Source: Candidatus Bathyarchaeota archaeon (lineage in GTDB: Archaea > Thermoproteota > Bathyarchaeia > TCS64). Taken from it: a stretch of 40,158 bases of DNA. Below are positions 18,993 to 29,253 of this stretch, piece after piece (within the stretch, counting starts at the first letter, position 1; each line of letters starts with the position of its first letter). Location of the stretch: NCBI GenBank assembly GCA_016930055.1, contig JAFGHP010000104.1:1-40158 (forward strand), written 5' to 3'. The notes under the pieces are model-generated. The model was not told where the DNA came from, ran no database searches, and saw only the letters and a list, made by a program, of their open reading frames with translations. The translations under genes and the position numbers were made by a program.

Positions 18993-19994
18993 ATGGGAGC
19001 AAATAAGAAAAATGCAAACCTATTAAGTAAAGAATTCAACAGATCATCAGAACAGTACAGTTCTGGAATGGCTGAATTAAAGAATATTAGTGAAAATTAC
19101 GCTAATAGGTATGATTGGAATATGAAGGATGTTGGTAACTTACTAGCCAATACCCCAAATATAGATTTATCTAAATTTTCAGGAGACCTTACCGATATAA
19201 GCTCGCAATTTGGAGATGTAATAAACAACTTATCGAGATCAAGTAACGCGACAACAAGCGGTGTAAATAAATACATGGGCCAAGGTAATGAGCGCATATC
19301 TTCGATGGTTGATGAGGCTTTTTCTGGCGCAAATGATTATTTAAAACAAACAAAGTCTTTAGCTAATTCAAATCTTCCAGGATTAAATATATTACAAGAT
19401 CAGCAAGGGTCTAATTTAGCCAGCTCAATACAGCAATTAAAAAGCCTTGGTGGAGGTAATTCTGGAAATATAAGCTCTCTTTTAGTCGGAGATCAAGCTA
19501 ACAGATCTAATCTGGCGCTAGAGTCAGCCAGATATAAAACTCAGGCAAAACAAAATTTAGCAGGAGCTACATTAAACGCAAGCGGCGTTAAGGCTGGAGC
19601 ACTTCAAAACGCGGCTAATTATAGCGCAGGACAAGCTGGAATGGCATTAAATACAGGCGCTTATCAGCAGGGTATAATGGAGCAGCAGGCCGGATTGTTA
19701 GGAAAACAGGCAAACATAACTAATATTAAATCTCAAATGGCTCAAACAGAGTTTAACCAAAATGAATTGTTGCCTTGGATGCAGAATTTACAATGGAGCC
19801 AAAATCAAGCCTTATCAAACGACCCTCTTGCACTTAGGTCTGATGTTGCAGGATCTATGATTGGAATGGGGCAAGCTGGAGTAACCGGGGCAACACAGGG
19901 TATGATGCAAAATAATTTAGCTCAACAACAATTATGGATAGATATAATTGGAGGAGTAATACAGGGAGGGATAACGGCTGCCGCAATGATCTAA
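18993..19994 (+). CDS. Putative internal virion / ejection protein
   Basis: 333 aa, Q/N/A/G-rich, C-terminal hydrophobic IIGGVIQGGITAAAMI; position after nozzle. Confidence 0.5.
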   Translation: MGANKKNANLLSKEFNRSSEQYSSGMAELKNISENYANRYDWNMKDVGNLLANTPNIDLSKFSGDLTDISSQFGDVINNLSRSSNATTSGVNKYMGQGNERISSMVDEAFSGANDYLKQTKSLANSNLPGLNILQDQQGSNLASSIQQLKSLGGGNSGNISSLLVGDQANRSNLALESARYKTQAKQNLAGATLNASGVKAGALQNAANYSAGQAGMALNTGAYQQGIMEQQAGLLGKQANITNIKSQMAQTEFNQNELLPWMQNLQWSQNQALSNDPLALRSDVAGSMIGMGQAGVTGATQGMMQNNLAQQQLWIDIIGGVIQGGITAAAMI

Positions 19995-19997
19995 ACC

Positions 19998-21515
19998 ATG
20001 GCTATAATTAAACAATATAATACTCCTAATTACGGGACGGCGCAAACAGATATAAGTCCAATAACATCTGGACTAACAAGTCTTGTTGGTACATTAGCTA
20101 AACAAAAGAGTCTAGTTGACAAAGACCAAGACTACAAAATGAGGTCTATTGAAAAAGCTAAATTAGAACTAGATCCGGTAAAAGATCTAACCCCTAAAAT
20201 GCAGGAAAACGCAGTTAATAAGATAAATGAATTAGAAAACAATATAGCTGAAAAACTTACATTTGAACAAGACACCAAAGGATTTAAAAAACTTAAAAGA
20301 GTAATAGGATTAGAACCTAAATTAACTGATGATGAGTATATAAATATAATTAACGAAATTGGTTCTGCATCTAAGGAGTTCGATAAGTGGAGGAATGAAT
20401 TTACTGAGTTTGGGAAAGAAGACGCTGAATATAAAAAAAATCCAGAGAAATATGATTCAAGACAATATCAAATGAGTCTTGATAACTTTTATAAAACAGG
20501 AGAAAGACCGCTAGATAAAAACGGTAAACCAAAAAGTATATTATCTCCCGCAGCAAAAAACGTGTATAAAGAGGTTGTGTCTAATGAAATGGATTCAAGA
20601 TCAGCCGCAGACAAAGAGAAAAAAGTTACTAGAAACGGAATTTATATTACTGAAGAAGTAAAAGGACTTCCTCCAGAAATTCAAAATCAGACATACTATG
20701 CAAGAGCAGAACAAGATGCCGGATTTCAGAAGGGGCTGGTTAATTCTCTTATAGCATATAATGGAATGAGTGAAGAAGATAAAATATCTTACGTTATGGG
20801 GTCTATAGATCCAAATGCATTTAGCGTAGATCGTAACTCTTTACCGGATAACTTAAAGCCACTGTACGATGAGAACGCGAAAATAAGAAGAAGTGAGGTT
20901 GAAAAGATGTTTGCCGATCTTAAAAATAACAACGAGTACGCACCGGAACTTATAGAGGCTGCCACAGATTTCGGCGCGCACATACTTAAATTACCAAGTA
21001 AGATTGGCGAAGGATACTCAAGGACAGAAATAGACCCCGCTAAAGACCCTGATAAAGAAGACATAACTCCGCTTCAAGAAAGAAAAGTAAATTTTGCGGG
21101 TGTTAATTATGATAATTACGTAGATTTATCAACTGTATCAAGTGAATATACGGAGGTTTCAAATTACAAGTTACCGAAAAACTCTATGAAATTCGTTGAA
21201 AAAATAAACCCAAGCACCGGGGCTACTATTCCTATAAATGCAAAAGGGAAAGATTTGAGCAGAATTAAAATAAAAAATCCAATAGAAACAAAAACTGAAA
21301 ATAATTATACAATAGCTGGGTGGGATAAAAGTAAAAACATCATAAGGCTTGTGCTTAAAGATAAGTATCATCTTGAATCCGGAGAACAGGAGTCTTATAT
21401 GGTTCCTTATAGAGGTAATGAATATTTAGTAGAAGACACTGTTAAAAAAATGCAAGGAAAGAACGCTACCGCAATGCCAAGCACTGAATTAACAGAAGGT
21501 TTTTTTAACCCTTAA
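19998..21515 (+). CDS. Putative internal virion / ejection protein
   Basis: 505 aa, charged, between two ejection-type ORFs. Confidence 0.5.
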   Translation: MAIIKQYNTPNYGTAQTDISPITSGLTSLVGTLAKQKSLVDKDQDYKMRSIEKAKLELDPVKDLTPKMQENAVNKINELENNIAEKLTFEQDTKGFKKLKRVIGLEPKLTDDEYINIINEIGSASKEFDKWRNEFTEFGKEDAEYKKNPEKYDSRQYQMSLDNFYKTGERPLDKNGKPKSILSPAAKNVYKEVVSNEMDSRSAADKEKKVTRNGIYITEEVKGLPPEIQNQTYYARAEQDAGFQKGLVNSLIAYNGMSEEDKISYVMGSIDPNAFSVDRNSLPDNLKPLYDENAKIRRSEVEKMFADLKNNNEYAPELIEAATDFGAHILKLPSKIGEGYSRTEIDPAKDPDKEDITPLQERKVNFAGVNYDNYVDLSTVSSEYTEVSNYKLPKNSMKFVEKINPSTGATIPINAKGKDLSRIKIKNPIETKTENNYTIAGWDKSKNIIRLVLKDKYHLESGEQESYMVPYRGNEYLVEDTVKKMQGKNATAMPSTELTEGFFNP

Positions 21516-21525
21516 TTAATATATA

Positions 21526-24500
21526 ATGCCAAGCACTGGACTATTAGACTTATATAATAAAATGTACGACACAAGGTTGTACACAAAATCATTTGAAGAT
21601 TTCTCAAACCAATACGGTACTGAAGAAAGTATGAGTGCTATTTATGATATTTTATCTTCAAAGACGCTAAACGGTAAAAAATTAGTAACCGTAGATAAAA
21701 AAACGTTTAGAAACGCATATTACCCACAATTAAAAAAAAACGAAGATTCTATATCAGGCTCGAAAGAGATGGGTACAACTCAAGAATCGTCTTCGGCTTT
21801 CGCTGAAAGCAATATCGGGAAACAATTAAGCAAGCCGTTTTTAGAATCTACTTCGAAAAGTACACCTGTACAAGGACAAGGCTCTTCATTGACTTATGTG
21901 GAAAGTAATGTAAGCCAGAAAATTCCTGAGATAAGTAATATACAAGAGAATCCAGAGCAATTACCTGAATTATCTACGGAAGATCAGAAGATAAAGACTG
22001 ATTTAAGTGGTTTGGTCCCAATAAAAGACTTATTAGGTAATCCTGAAAATAAATCTCCATTCACTCAGGATGATATTGATAATTTAATATCGGTAAGCCA
22101 TAAGTTAAATCCATTAACACCACAAGAATCAGCAAAAGTTAGATCAGAATACCAAGCTGAACAGGATAAATTATATCATGGTAAATATAATATGACAAGA
22201 AGTGAGTATATATTGGCAGGGATGAATAATAGTTTAATAATAAAAGGACTTTTTTATACGCAAGACTTAGTTGGAGTAGCAACTGATCCTGATAGAGATA
22301 AAAATAAAAGTATATTTACATCGGCTTTAGAAATCTATCAGAAAGATCAAAAAGCGATTGAAGAATATATGTATACTTATACCCCTTCTCTAGTAGATAA
22401 AACCGCTAATTTTGTTTTGGGTATGGCAATAGATATGCCTTTATTTGGTGCATTAGGTAAAGTAGGTGTTTATGGAGGTAAATTATTAACTAAAGGAGGA
22501 TCTTTTGTATCTAATTCTTTAATTAAAAAAGGGGTTACAGAAGCAGTGGCCGAACAGGTAACAACTAACGCTATGAAAAGATTAGTTCCAAAACTAATTG
22601 AAGGAGCTTCAAGCGGAGGTACTGCGTTAGGGGGTTATGATTTTCTGCTTGAAACCGAAAGACAATTAGCTGACGGTGCTAGTTTCAAAGATATTGAATG
22701 GAAAGAATCTTTACGTGAAGGAGGTGAAGGGGCTGTATTAGGAAGTAGTATTAGCTTATTGGGGTTCGGATCGAAATTACTTGAAAACGCAGTATCTAAA
22801 AATGCTACTACTAAAATAGGCCAATTATCATCAAAGGCTGGCATTAAAACAGGTGAATTCGTGGCTGAAAACGCTGTATTTGTTTATGGATCAGCTGCAA
22901 TGAGTAAAGACCAATCTATAAAAGATGTAACGCTTGGTGATTTAGGTGAGTCTATGGTTATGTTAGGCGCTTTAAAACTGTCTAATAAATTTAACTCAGG
23001 AAGCAATAGGATTCCAAAATCAACTTCATTCAAAAAAGGTAAGGCAAATACAGGTGTTTACAGAGTAGATTTTACTTCGGATGATTTAACATCGGTATCT
23101 AAATCTACCGGAAGAGAAATTAAAGAAGTAACTGATATTACAGCTCCTGAATTAGAAAATATAACTAAAGACCCTAATGTATCAATTATAACAAAGCAAA
23201 AGGCATTATGGGCTTTAGAAGGATTAAGACCTGAAGTAGATAAAATACCTGTTGATGTACGTACTGAAACTAAAGATGGCATAACTGAAGTTTCTTACTT
23301 AAATAAAACGGGTGACGTTATTCATAAAAAAGCGTTCACTGATAAAGTAGAAGCAGATAAAGAAGCTATTCAAGTATTGGAGAATATAAAAGATAATTTA
23401 AACAGAGAGAAATCAGGTGTATTAAAACCTGGCGAGATTATAGAAGTGTCGAATGAACTTGAAGGAACTGGATTTGACATGGATTCTTTCAGACAATCAT
23501 TTGAAAAACCAGTAGAAAAAAGAACATCGGAAGACAGAAAGGTAATTTCTAAATATAACAACGCTGTAAGAGATTACAAGATTAAAAAGTTTAGGGAGAA
23601 AACGGGCGCTGAACAGTTAGTTGATTTTAAGCTAAAAAACGAGACTTTTGAGACATTAGACGATATCAGTAGAAATGTACCAATTATTAACGATCGCTTA
23701 AACTCTGCATCTAATGACTTGTATAATGAGTATAAAAGACTTGATAAGAGCAGAGATTCTGACACAAGAACAAATACACATAAAGAGATTAGTGATGCGA
23801 TGGAATTTCTTGGAAAAGAAATAGCCAATTTACAAAACCAAATAGAGATTCAGAAAGGTAAAGGCAGGTTCTTCAACTTAAAAAGTAGAGGTAATGAAGC
23901 GGCTAAAACAGAAAAAGAAACTAAGTCGGTAGAGGAAGTTAAGCCAGCAGAGAAAAAGCCTATTGAAGACGTAATTTCGAAACCGTTAGATACTAAAGAC
24001 GAAGCACATATAGCCGAGCTTGAAAAAGTACGTAATGAGGCAATGAATCCAGAAGTTAAGCCAGTAGAAGAAGTAACGCAAACAAAGTCTAAAGGATTAG
24101 AGGATTTAGGAATTGATAAATACGAGCCAGAAAAAGTATCAACCGAAAAGACTTCTGAGAAAAAGTTAGGTAAACTACTACAAAGTGATTATGGTAACAT
24201 AAGTAAGAAGCATGACATAAAATACGATGGAGAGAGCGTTGGATACGTTGATACTTTTGAAAACGATAACTCTGCTACCATCGCAAATATTCGCATTGAA
24301 AAAGGACAAGGATTAGGGATGGGTAAGGATACTTTACGAGACTTAAACAAACAGTTTAGTAAAGAAGGTAAGGTATTGAAATCTTCCGACAACCAAAGTG
24401 TTGACGCAAAGAGGGTGTGGGAATCGCTTGTTAAGTCAAATGAGGCAGTTAAGATAGGAGATACTAAGTACGAGATGAAGCCTATTGAAACTGTAACAAA

Positions 24501-27447
24501 AGATATTACAGAATCAAGAGTTGAAAACAGAATCGAAAAACCAACAGACAATGCCACAGAGAATGGAGAGACACCTAAAGAGACTGGCGATGAGACAGTT
24601 CGGGACAACAGAAAGCAAAGCGGCCAAGAGGCTGATTTACGGTACAATGAGAAAACTGAGTTGGAAACCAGAACAAGAGAAGAAAGATTAGCAGAAGCTA
24701 ATTCTCAGGAGGAGTTAGACCTACTTATGTCAGAAGGTCTTTATTCAATAAATGATAAAGAGTTTGTAGAAAAGAGGGATTTAGCATATAAGAATGGATG
24801 GGAAACAAAAGCAGATGTTCTGAACGAAAGGACTAAAAAAGTAAATGAGTTAATAGAAAATGAAGGTAGAGATAAGCCTAAAGCTGAGTCTATTTTTCCT
24901 GCTATTTTTGAATTTATGAATGCTACTCCTTCTGACACTCGGAAGTTTATTAATAAGTATTTTTCAAGAAGTAGAAACGCGCCGAAGGGAGTATTAGATG
25001 AATTTACTAAGAAGCGAGGTCGTGTAGCAAAGACTACTAATGAGATTAAATATATAATGAACGACCTTTATAAGCAGGCCGATTCATTAGTAAAAGACAG
25101 TGAGAGAAGGGCTGCAATGAAAGGTGAAATAATGAAGGCCATGGAAAGTATAGGAACTACTTCTAAATCCCGATCAGATGCGTTGATTAATATAGATCCT
25201 TCATTACATCTTAATATATTAGCTGCTAGAGAAAAGATAGATGTTTTATCTGATCAACTAAAAGAGAGAGGGATATTAAACTCTGAAACGGCAGATAAGA
25301 ATACGGGGTTATATGTATCTCGTACTTACAAAAAATATACAGATAAAAATTGGACTTGGGATAAAATAGATAACTCATTAAAAGAAGCTGCGGCAAGAGT
25401 TATTGAAAAGTACTTTCCTAAAGCTACGTCTGAAGAGGTTATGGGTATGTTAAAATCTATGCTATTAAAAGACGGTATTAAGAATTTAGTAACCTCATCT
25501 CCATTAGGAAATTCGAATAGAAGCCAATTAAAAGCGCGTTCTCAATTCTTAACTGACAACCCAGAGATAAGGGAATTTTTGGGTGAAAACAGAGACCCTA
25601 AATATGCTATAACATCTAGTGTCGTTAGGATGTCTGAAATGTTAGAGACTCATAAAATGCTAGAGGCTATTACTGATAATATGCTAAAACAAGGTTTATT
25701 AAGTAAAGGTATTGATGGAACTAAAAATCACACTGCTAAAATAGGAACTGGGAAAGCATTTAAGATATATCAGGATGAAAACGGGGTTACTATAAGTGAA
25801 AATAAAAACTCAAAATACAATCCAATCAATCAGTATTACACCAAGCCTGAAATAGCCGAAGCGTTCAATGAGTTTTTTGAAAGAGATACTTCATTAGGCG
25901 TAGGAGGCAAGATATGGACAAGTGCTGTAATTGGAGCTAAAATTTCTAAAACTGTATTATCAAGTAAAAGTATAGTTAGAAACTTTTTATCCAATCCTAT
26001 AAACGTTTTAGCTAATGGGAATATAAATATTCATAAGGTGATTGCGGAGGTAGTTTCTAGGAGTAAAACAAAAGAAGGAAGAAGGGAATTGTTGAATGAA
26101 CTTAACGAACAGTCTATATTAGGAGATAATATGGAAACAGGTGCGTTACTCCATAATATGAGTGACTTAAATATTAGAATGGACGGATTAGAAAAAGCTA
26201 AGTCATTACCAAAGAAATCACTAGAAATAATGTTCAAGGCGTATGAGTTAGGTGATGATTTTTGGAAAGTAACTCGATACTTTTCTGAAAAGGCTACTTA
26301 TAAAAAAGTGTACGAGAAAACGATGTCTAAAGACGCAGCGGAAACTAAAGCTAGAGAAACAGCATCTAAGATAGTTCATGATTCAATGGCGTTTTATTCA
26401 CAAGCACCAAGGTTAGTTCAAATGATGAGAAAGTTTCCGGCTACTGGTACTTTTGTTACGTTCCCTTTTATGACAACCGTGAATGCTTTTAATACCCTTA
26501 AACAAGCTACTATTGAAATGCGTTCTTCTGAGACATTTGGAATAGGATTAAAAAGAGCCTCTGCATTTCTTGCTACAACTTCTGCTCTAAGTCTTATTGC
26601 AGCTAAAATGAATAATGATGAGGGTAAGAGTATTAAGGACATGGAAGATTTACGTAGATTCCTACCTAAATATTTTAGAAATGATATTATTGGATTAAAA
26701 AGTACTGGTAAAAACGGAATTTATACATATCAGGATTTAAGTTATATGGATTATTATAACGCGGTAACTGGGCCTACGAGATACTTAACGAGAAGATGGT
26801 ATTCGCAAGGAGATCTTACAACTGAAGACTTTAAGAGGTCTGCACTAATATTTACAGAGCCTTACACGTCTAAAGACATTATTTATAAGATGGCTAATGA
26901 TCTTTGGAACAACATGGATTCAGAAACCCATAGAGAAATTTATAGAGAAAGCGACGATGACAAGTATAAAAAAATAACAAACCATGTATGGAAGGCTTTT
27001 GAACCCGGAACAATGACCGACATAAAAAGGGTGCTAGATGTTAAAAGGTCAGAAGGTGACTGGAAGCCAATACTTAGAGGAATGTTTACCGGATCTCAAA
27101 ACAGAGAACTCAATATAGAAAAATCAATGAGTTTTTATATTATAAATGAATTACAAAATAACATAAAAAGCGCAAGGGGGATATATTATGATGAAAAAAG
27201 AAGAAAATCAGCAACAAAAGGAGAGATTCTTGATGCTAAAAACAAGTCAGAGAGAGCTATAAACAACTACATACTTGATATGCACGAAACGATAAAGGCG
27301 GCTATAAGGCAGGGGCTTCCAGAAGGAAAGATAAAAGAGATAATATCAAAAACAAGCTTAAATAAAGAGATAAGTAGATCCATAGTTTTAGGAACAGAAA
27401 TATCAATAGATAAAGATGGATTTATAGTTGAAAAAATTAGGAATTAA
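21526..27447 (+). CDS. Giant polyvalent / internal virion (ejection) protein
   Basis: 1973 aa; contains GNAT-like polyvalent-type segment (IANIRIEKGQGLGMGKDTLRDLNKQFSKEGKVLKSSDNQSVDAKRVWESLVK) and C-terminal FPATGTFVTFPFMTTVNAFNTLKQ region. Confidence 0.65.
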   Translation: MPSTGLLDLYNKMYDTRLYTKSFEDFSNQYGTEESMSAIYDILSSKTLNGKKLVTVDKKTFRNAYYPQLKKNEDSISGSKEMGTTQESSSAFAESNIGKQLSKPFLESTSKSTPVQGQGSSLTYVESNVSQKIPEISNIQENPEQLPELSTEDQKIKTDLSGLVPIKDLLGNPENKSPFTQDDIDNLISVSHKLNPLTPQESAKVRSEYQAEQDKLYHGKYNMTRSEYILAGMNNSLIIKGLFYTQDLVGVATDPDRDKNKSIFTSALEIYQKDQKAIEEYMYTYTPSLVDKTANFVLGMAIDMPLFGALGKVGVYGGKLLTKGGSFVSNSLIKKGVTEAVAEQVTTNAMKRLVPKLIEGASSGGTALGGYDFLLETERQLADGASFKDIEWKESLREGGEGAVLGSSISLLGFGSKLLENAVSKNATTKIGQLSSKAGIKTGEFVAENAVFVYGSAAMSKDQSIKDVTLGDLGESMVMLGALKLSNKFNSGSNRIPKSTSFKKGKANTGVYRVDFTSDDLTSVSKSTGREIKEVTDITAPELENITKDPNVSIITKQKALWALEGLRPEVDKIPVDVRTETKDGITEVSYLNKTGDVIHKKAFTDKVEADKEAIQVLENIKDNLNREKSGVLKPGEIIEVSNELEGTGFDMDSFRQSFEKPVEKRTSEDRKVISKYNNAVRDYKIKKFREKTGAEQLVDFKLKNETFETLDDISRNVPIINDRLNSASNDLYNEYKRLDKSRDSDTRTNTHKEISDAMEFLGKEIANLQNQIEIQKGKGRFFNLKSRGNEAAKTEKETKSVEEVKPAEKKPIEDVISKPLDTKDEAHIAELEKVRNEAMNPEVKPVEEVTQTKSKGLEDLGIDKYEPEKVSTEKTSEKKLGKLLQSDYGNISKKHDIKYDGESVGYVDTFENDNSATIANIRIEKGQGLGMGKDTLRDLNKQFSKEGKVLKSSDNQSVDAKRVWESLVKSNEAVKIGDTKYEMKPIETVTKDITESRVENRIEKPTDNATENGETPKETGDETVRDNRKQSGQEADLRYNEKTELETRTREERLAEANSQEELDLLMSEGLYSINDKEFVEKRDLAYKNGWETKADVLNERTKKVNELIENEGRDKPKAESIFPAIFEFMNATPSDTRKFINKYFSRSRNAPKGVLDEFTKKRGRVAKTTNEIKYIMNDLYKQADSLVKDSERRAAMKGEIMKAMESIGTTSKSRSDALINIDPSLHLNILAAREKIDVLSDQLKERGILNSETADKNTGLYVSRTYKKYTDKNWTWDKIDNSLKEAAARVIEKYFPKATSEEVMGMLKSMLLKDGIKNLVTSSPLGNSNRSQLKARSQFLTDNPEIREFLGENRDPKYAITSSVVRMSEMLETHKMLEAITDNMLKQGLLSKGIDGTKNHTAKIGTGKAFKIYQDENGVTISENKNSKYNPINQYYTKPEIAEAFNEFFERDTSLGVGGKIWTSAVIGAKISKTVLSSKSIVRNFLSNPINVLANGNINIHKVIAEVVSRSKTKEGRRELLNELNEQSILGDNMETGALLHNMSDLNIRMDGLEKAKSLPKKSLEIMFKAYELGDDFWKVTRYFSEKATYKKVYEKTMSKDAAETKARETASKIVHDSMAFYSQAPRLVQMMRKFPATGTFVTFPFMTTVNAFNTLKQATIEMRSSETFGIGLKRASAFLATTSALSLIAAKMNNDEGKSIKDMEDLRRFLPKYFRNDIIGLKSTGKNGIYTYQDLSYMDYYNAVTGPTRYLTRRWYSQGDLTTEDFKRSALIFTEPYTSKDIIYKMANDLWNNMDSETHREIYRESDDDKYKKITNHVWKAFEPGTMTDIKRVLDVKRSEGDWKPILRGMFTGSQNRELNIEKSMSFYIINELQNNIKSARGIYYDEKRRKSATKGEILDAKNKSERAINNYILDMHETIKAAIRQGLPEGKIKEIISKTSLNKEISRSIVLGTEISIDKDGFIVEKIRN

Positions 27448-27455
27448 TTATTAAT

Positions 27456-27463
27456 TATATTTG
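27456..27463 (+). promoter_or_regulatory. -7 box TATATTTG
   Basis: 16 nt upstream of ATG 27479. Confidence 0.5.
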
Positions 27464-27478
27464 TTAAAACTTTACGCG

Positions 27479-27934
27479 ATGAAAAAACTAATTGTATTTA
27501 TTATAACTTTAATCTGCCTATCATCTATGGCCCAAGATAAAACGTTTATAATTGAGTTTAACGGAAAGGTAAGCGGAACCGACACATTAATATTTGACGG
27601 TAGAAACGGAAGTTGGTTTAAGGACTTTACTGTAATTGATATAAACGTAAGGAATCCAGAGGACGCAACAGGTGCTTTATATCTTGGAGGCATAATGGGT
27701 GAAATGAGCCGTATAATAGGGGAGAAAGATTTTAAATTTATGGGGCAATACAGCGACATAGAAATAGCTCCAATTTTAACGGACATAACCGGAACGGTAT
27801 TGCTACCAAGTCCAGATACAACGTGGTACGGAGTTAAGTTGTCAATTTATAATTTTCCGTGTACAAAGCCAGCAATATGGTATGTGCCAAATACTTGCGA
27901 TTCTGTAGATATGAAGATTATTTTTTCTAAATAA
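27479..27934 (+). CDS. Exported protein with signal peptide, unknown function
   Basis: ATG 27479 preferred over the TTG at 27461, which overlaps the -7 box; MKKLIVFIITLICLSSMAQ signal peptide. Confidence 0.65.
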   Translation: MKKLIVFIITLICLSSMAQDKTFIIEFNGKVSGTDTLIFDGRNGSWFKDFTVIDINVRNPEDATGALYLGGIMGEMSRIIGEKDFKFMGQYSDIEIAPILTDITGTVLLPSPDTTWYGVKLSIYNFPCTKPAIWYVPNTCDSVDMKIIFSK

Positions 27935-27935
27935 T

Positions 27936-28601
27936 ATGAAAGCCGAAATTAAAATCCCGGTATTTGGATTAATATTAGCTGGGTTACTTATTACATCTAT
28001 AATAGTTGTATTATCTGTACTTTATTTTCACGCTAAAGAAGTGAAGAAAATAGAGGCTAAATACGAAGAATATAAATCATACACAATAGAACAGATAAAC
28101 CAAAAAAGTGACTCTATTAACGTATTAAACGGAATTATAAGTAAATTAAAGATACGTGAAGATAGTTCCAAAATGGAACTTACTTCTTTACGCGAGAAGC
28201 TAAACTCTAAATTAATAAAACTAGAAAACAGGTCTTCGATCGAAGCGTATAAAGAAACCCTAACATGGCTTTCAGATCCGATTGATTCCAGCGAATTTAT
28301 ATATTCAGGAAATCAAGTAAAAGAAATACAAAAAGAACATCTTGAGAAGATTAATTCAATAGAGATTAATGAAGTTTATGCGAGATACGCAATTACACTA
28401 AATGAAAGCATTAATAGTTTAGAAGAGAAGTGTAAAAAGACGGAAGAAATAGCCTATATGAAGGATAGTATGCGCATAAAGGAGATGTCTATGATTAATG
28501 AATCTCTTACTGTTCAAAAGAAAAAAAACAACAGATTAAAAATAGTGATTCCGACTACCGGAGCGTTAGGAATAATTATGGGCGTTTTAATTGCTTTGTA
28601 A
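27936..28601 (+). CDS. Membrane-anchored coiled-coil protein (TM at both ends; spanin-like possible)
   Basis: N-terminal VFGLILAGLLITSIIVVLSVLYF TM, long charged helix, C-terminal TTGALGIIMGVLIAL. Confidence 0.5.
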   Translation: MKAEIKIPVFGLILAGLLITSIIVVLSVLYFHAKEVKKIEAKYEEYKSYTIEQINQKSDSINVLNGIISKLKIREDSSKMELTSLREKLNSKLIKLENRSSIEAYKETLTWLSDPIDSSEFIYSGNQVKEIQKEHLEKINSIEINEVYARYAITLNESINSLEEKCKKTEEIAYMKDSMRIKEMSMINESLTVQKKKNNRLKIVIPTTGALGIIMGVLIAL

Positions 28602-28670
28602 AATACGTTAAAAATAATTTGTTTTATATATTTATATATTGCATATTTGCATATATAAACATATAAGACA

Positions 28671-28811
28671 ATGGGTAGAAAAACAGTACAAGACAGAGCA
28701 AATCCAGTTCAGGTTTATATCAAACAATCGAGAATAGATGAATTAGGTGGTATTGAAGTTACCAGAGAAAAGGTGATCGGGTTTTTGCTATCTAAAAAAG
28801 CGATGAAGTGA
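28671..28811 (+). CDS. Small basic protein (46 aa), possible DNA-binding
   Basis: Manual translation MGRKTVQDRANPVQVYIKQSRIDELGGIEVTREKVIGFLLSKKAMK*. Confidence 0.45.
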   Translation: MGRKTVQDRANPVQVYIKQSRIDELGGIEVTREKVIGFLLSKKAMK

Positions 28812-28873
28812 AACGTTGAGTGCGTGGTTATTTAAACCGGACACAACACACATAACTAAAATAAATATAAATC

Positions 28874-29059
28874 ATGGCTACACTAGAAAAATTAATAGTA
28901 AAAAAATTAGATGAAGTACTGAGATATTTCTCTCCATACATCCCAGTTGAAATAAAGGGAGATTTTGAATGGGTTGGAAATAACGTAGAGTTCGTAGAAA
29001 ATAAAGATGGTAAGTATAACGCAATACGTACCGAGGAAGGAATAAAGGTATTATTATGA
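28874..29059 (+). CDS. Small hypothetical protein
   Basis: 61 aa, ATGA-coupled to the next ORF. Confidence 0.5.
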   Translation: MATLEKLIVKKLDEVLRYFSPYIPVEIKGDFEWVGNNVEFVENKDGKYNAIRTEEGIKVLL

Positions 29060-29253
29060 TAACAACAAACACTCTTGAAGCTATAAATGACTTCGAATTA
29101 AATGCAAATGAATGCGATTTTATATCGCTTGGAAGTGGGTTTGTAAAGATTTATAATGACTTTCTGGATTCAGACAGGAATGTTTCAAGATTGTTCTGTA
29201 TGCTAGATGAAGAGCATAGAGGAAGATTAATTAAGATAATAAATAAACGATGA
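29056..29253 (+). CDS. Small hypothetical protein
   Basis: 65 aa, ATGA-coupled at both ends. Confidence 0.5.
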   Translation: MITTNTLEAINDFELNANECDFISLGSGFVKIYNDFLDSDRNVSRLFCMLDEEHRGRLIKIINKR

